This document shows, in pieces, positions 5,947-5,963 of a stretch of 5,963 nt of DNA. The stretch comes from an uncultured Odoribacter sp. Lineage in GTDB: Bacteria > Bacteroidota > Bacteroidia > Bacteroidales > Marinifilaceae. Made by a program: the position numbers and the translations under genes. Under the pieces are notes generated by a model, which was not told the origin of the DNA, did no database searches, and worked only from the letters and a program-made list of their open reading frames with translations. The stretch spans positions 1-5,963 of the forward strand of contig CAJTSF010000052.1 of NCBI GenBank assembly GCA_910578985.1. Reading direction: 5' to 3'. The number at the start of each line of letters is the position of its first letter. Within the stretch, counting starts at the first letter, position 1.

Positions 5947-5963
5947 TATGTTGTCGGGACTGT

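Noticed and set aside
1..5963. CRISPR array, rRNA, insertion sequence or transposase
   Set aside because: No regularly spaced repeats, rRNA sequence, or transposase or integrase motifs were seen on either strand.

Overview
This window looks like part of a mobilizable genetic element from a Bacteroidota genome, most likely Bacteroidales (inference). The evidence is a MobC plus MobA-type relaxase pair of the kind common on gut Bacteroidales elements, start codons with little or no Shine-Dalgarno signal, and a very good match to the Bacteroidota promoter (TTTG, then TAnnTTTG) in front of the methyltransferase gene. I cannot name a genus. No integrase, transposase or replication gene lies in the window, so the class of element (integrative mobilizable element, transposon or plasmid) is not decided by this sequence.

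Layout from the left: a complete tRNA-Cys (GCA) gene on the + strand is followed at once by a strong intrinsic terminator. Everything else is on the minus strand, so it reads from right to left. At the far right, an inverted-repeat region (about 5872-5946) is a candidate origin of transfer. Next come a MobC-like relaxosome protein (5474-5830), a MOB-P type relaxase (4411-5484) and a protein with one membrane segment and long coiled coils (3737-4393). After a 66-bp gap holding a separate promoter there is a tight four-gene defence operon: an m5C DNA methyltransferase (2390-3670), an HNH endonuclease that is probably its restriction partner (1392-2387), a Vsr mismatch endonuclease (951-1376) and a TIR-domain protein (169-954).

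How the genes probably work together: the mob genes nick and pilot the element through a conjugation apparatus supplied from elsewhere. The methyltransferase and HNH nuclease form a type II restriction-modification system. Vsr repairs the T:G mismatches that arise when 5-methylcytosine deaminates. The TIR protein, whose start codon overlaps the vsr stop (ATGA), is likely a second, NAD-consuming layer of defence. Its tight linkage to a complete M-R-Vsr set is the most interesting feature of the window. The mob genes are clearly richer in G+C than the defence genes, which suggests that the defence operon is a cargo cassette of different origin.
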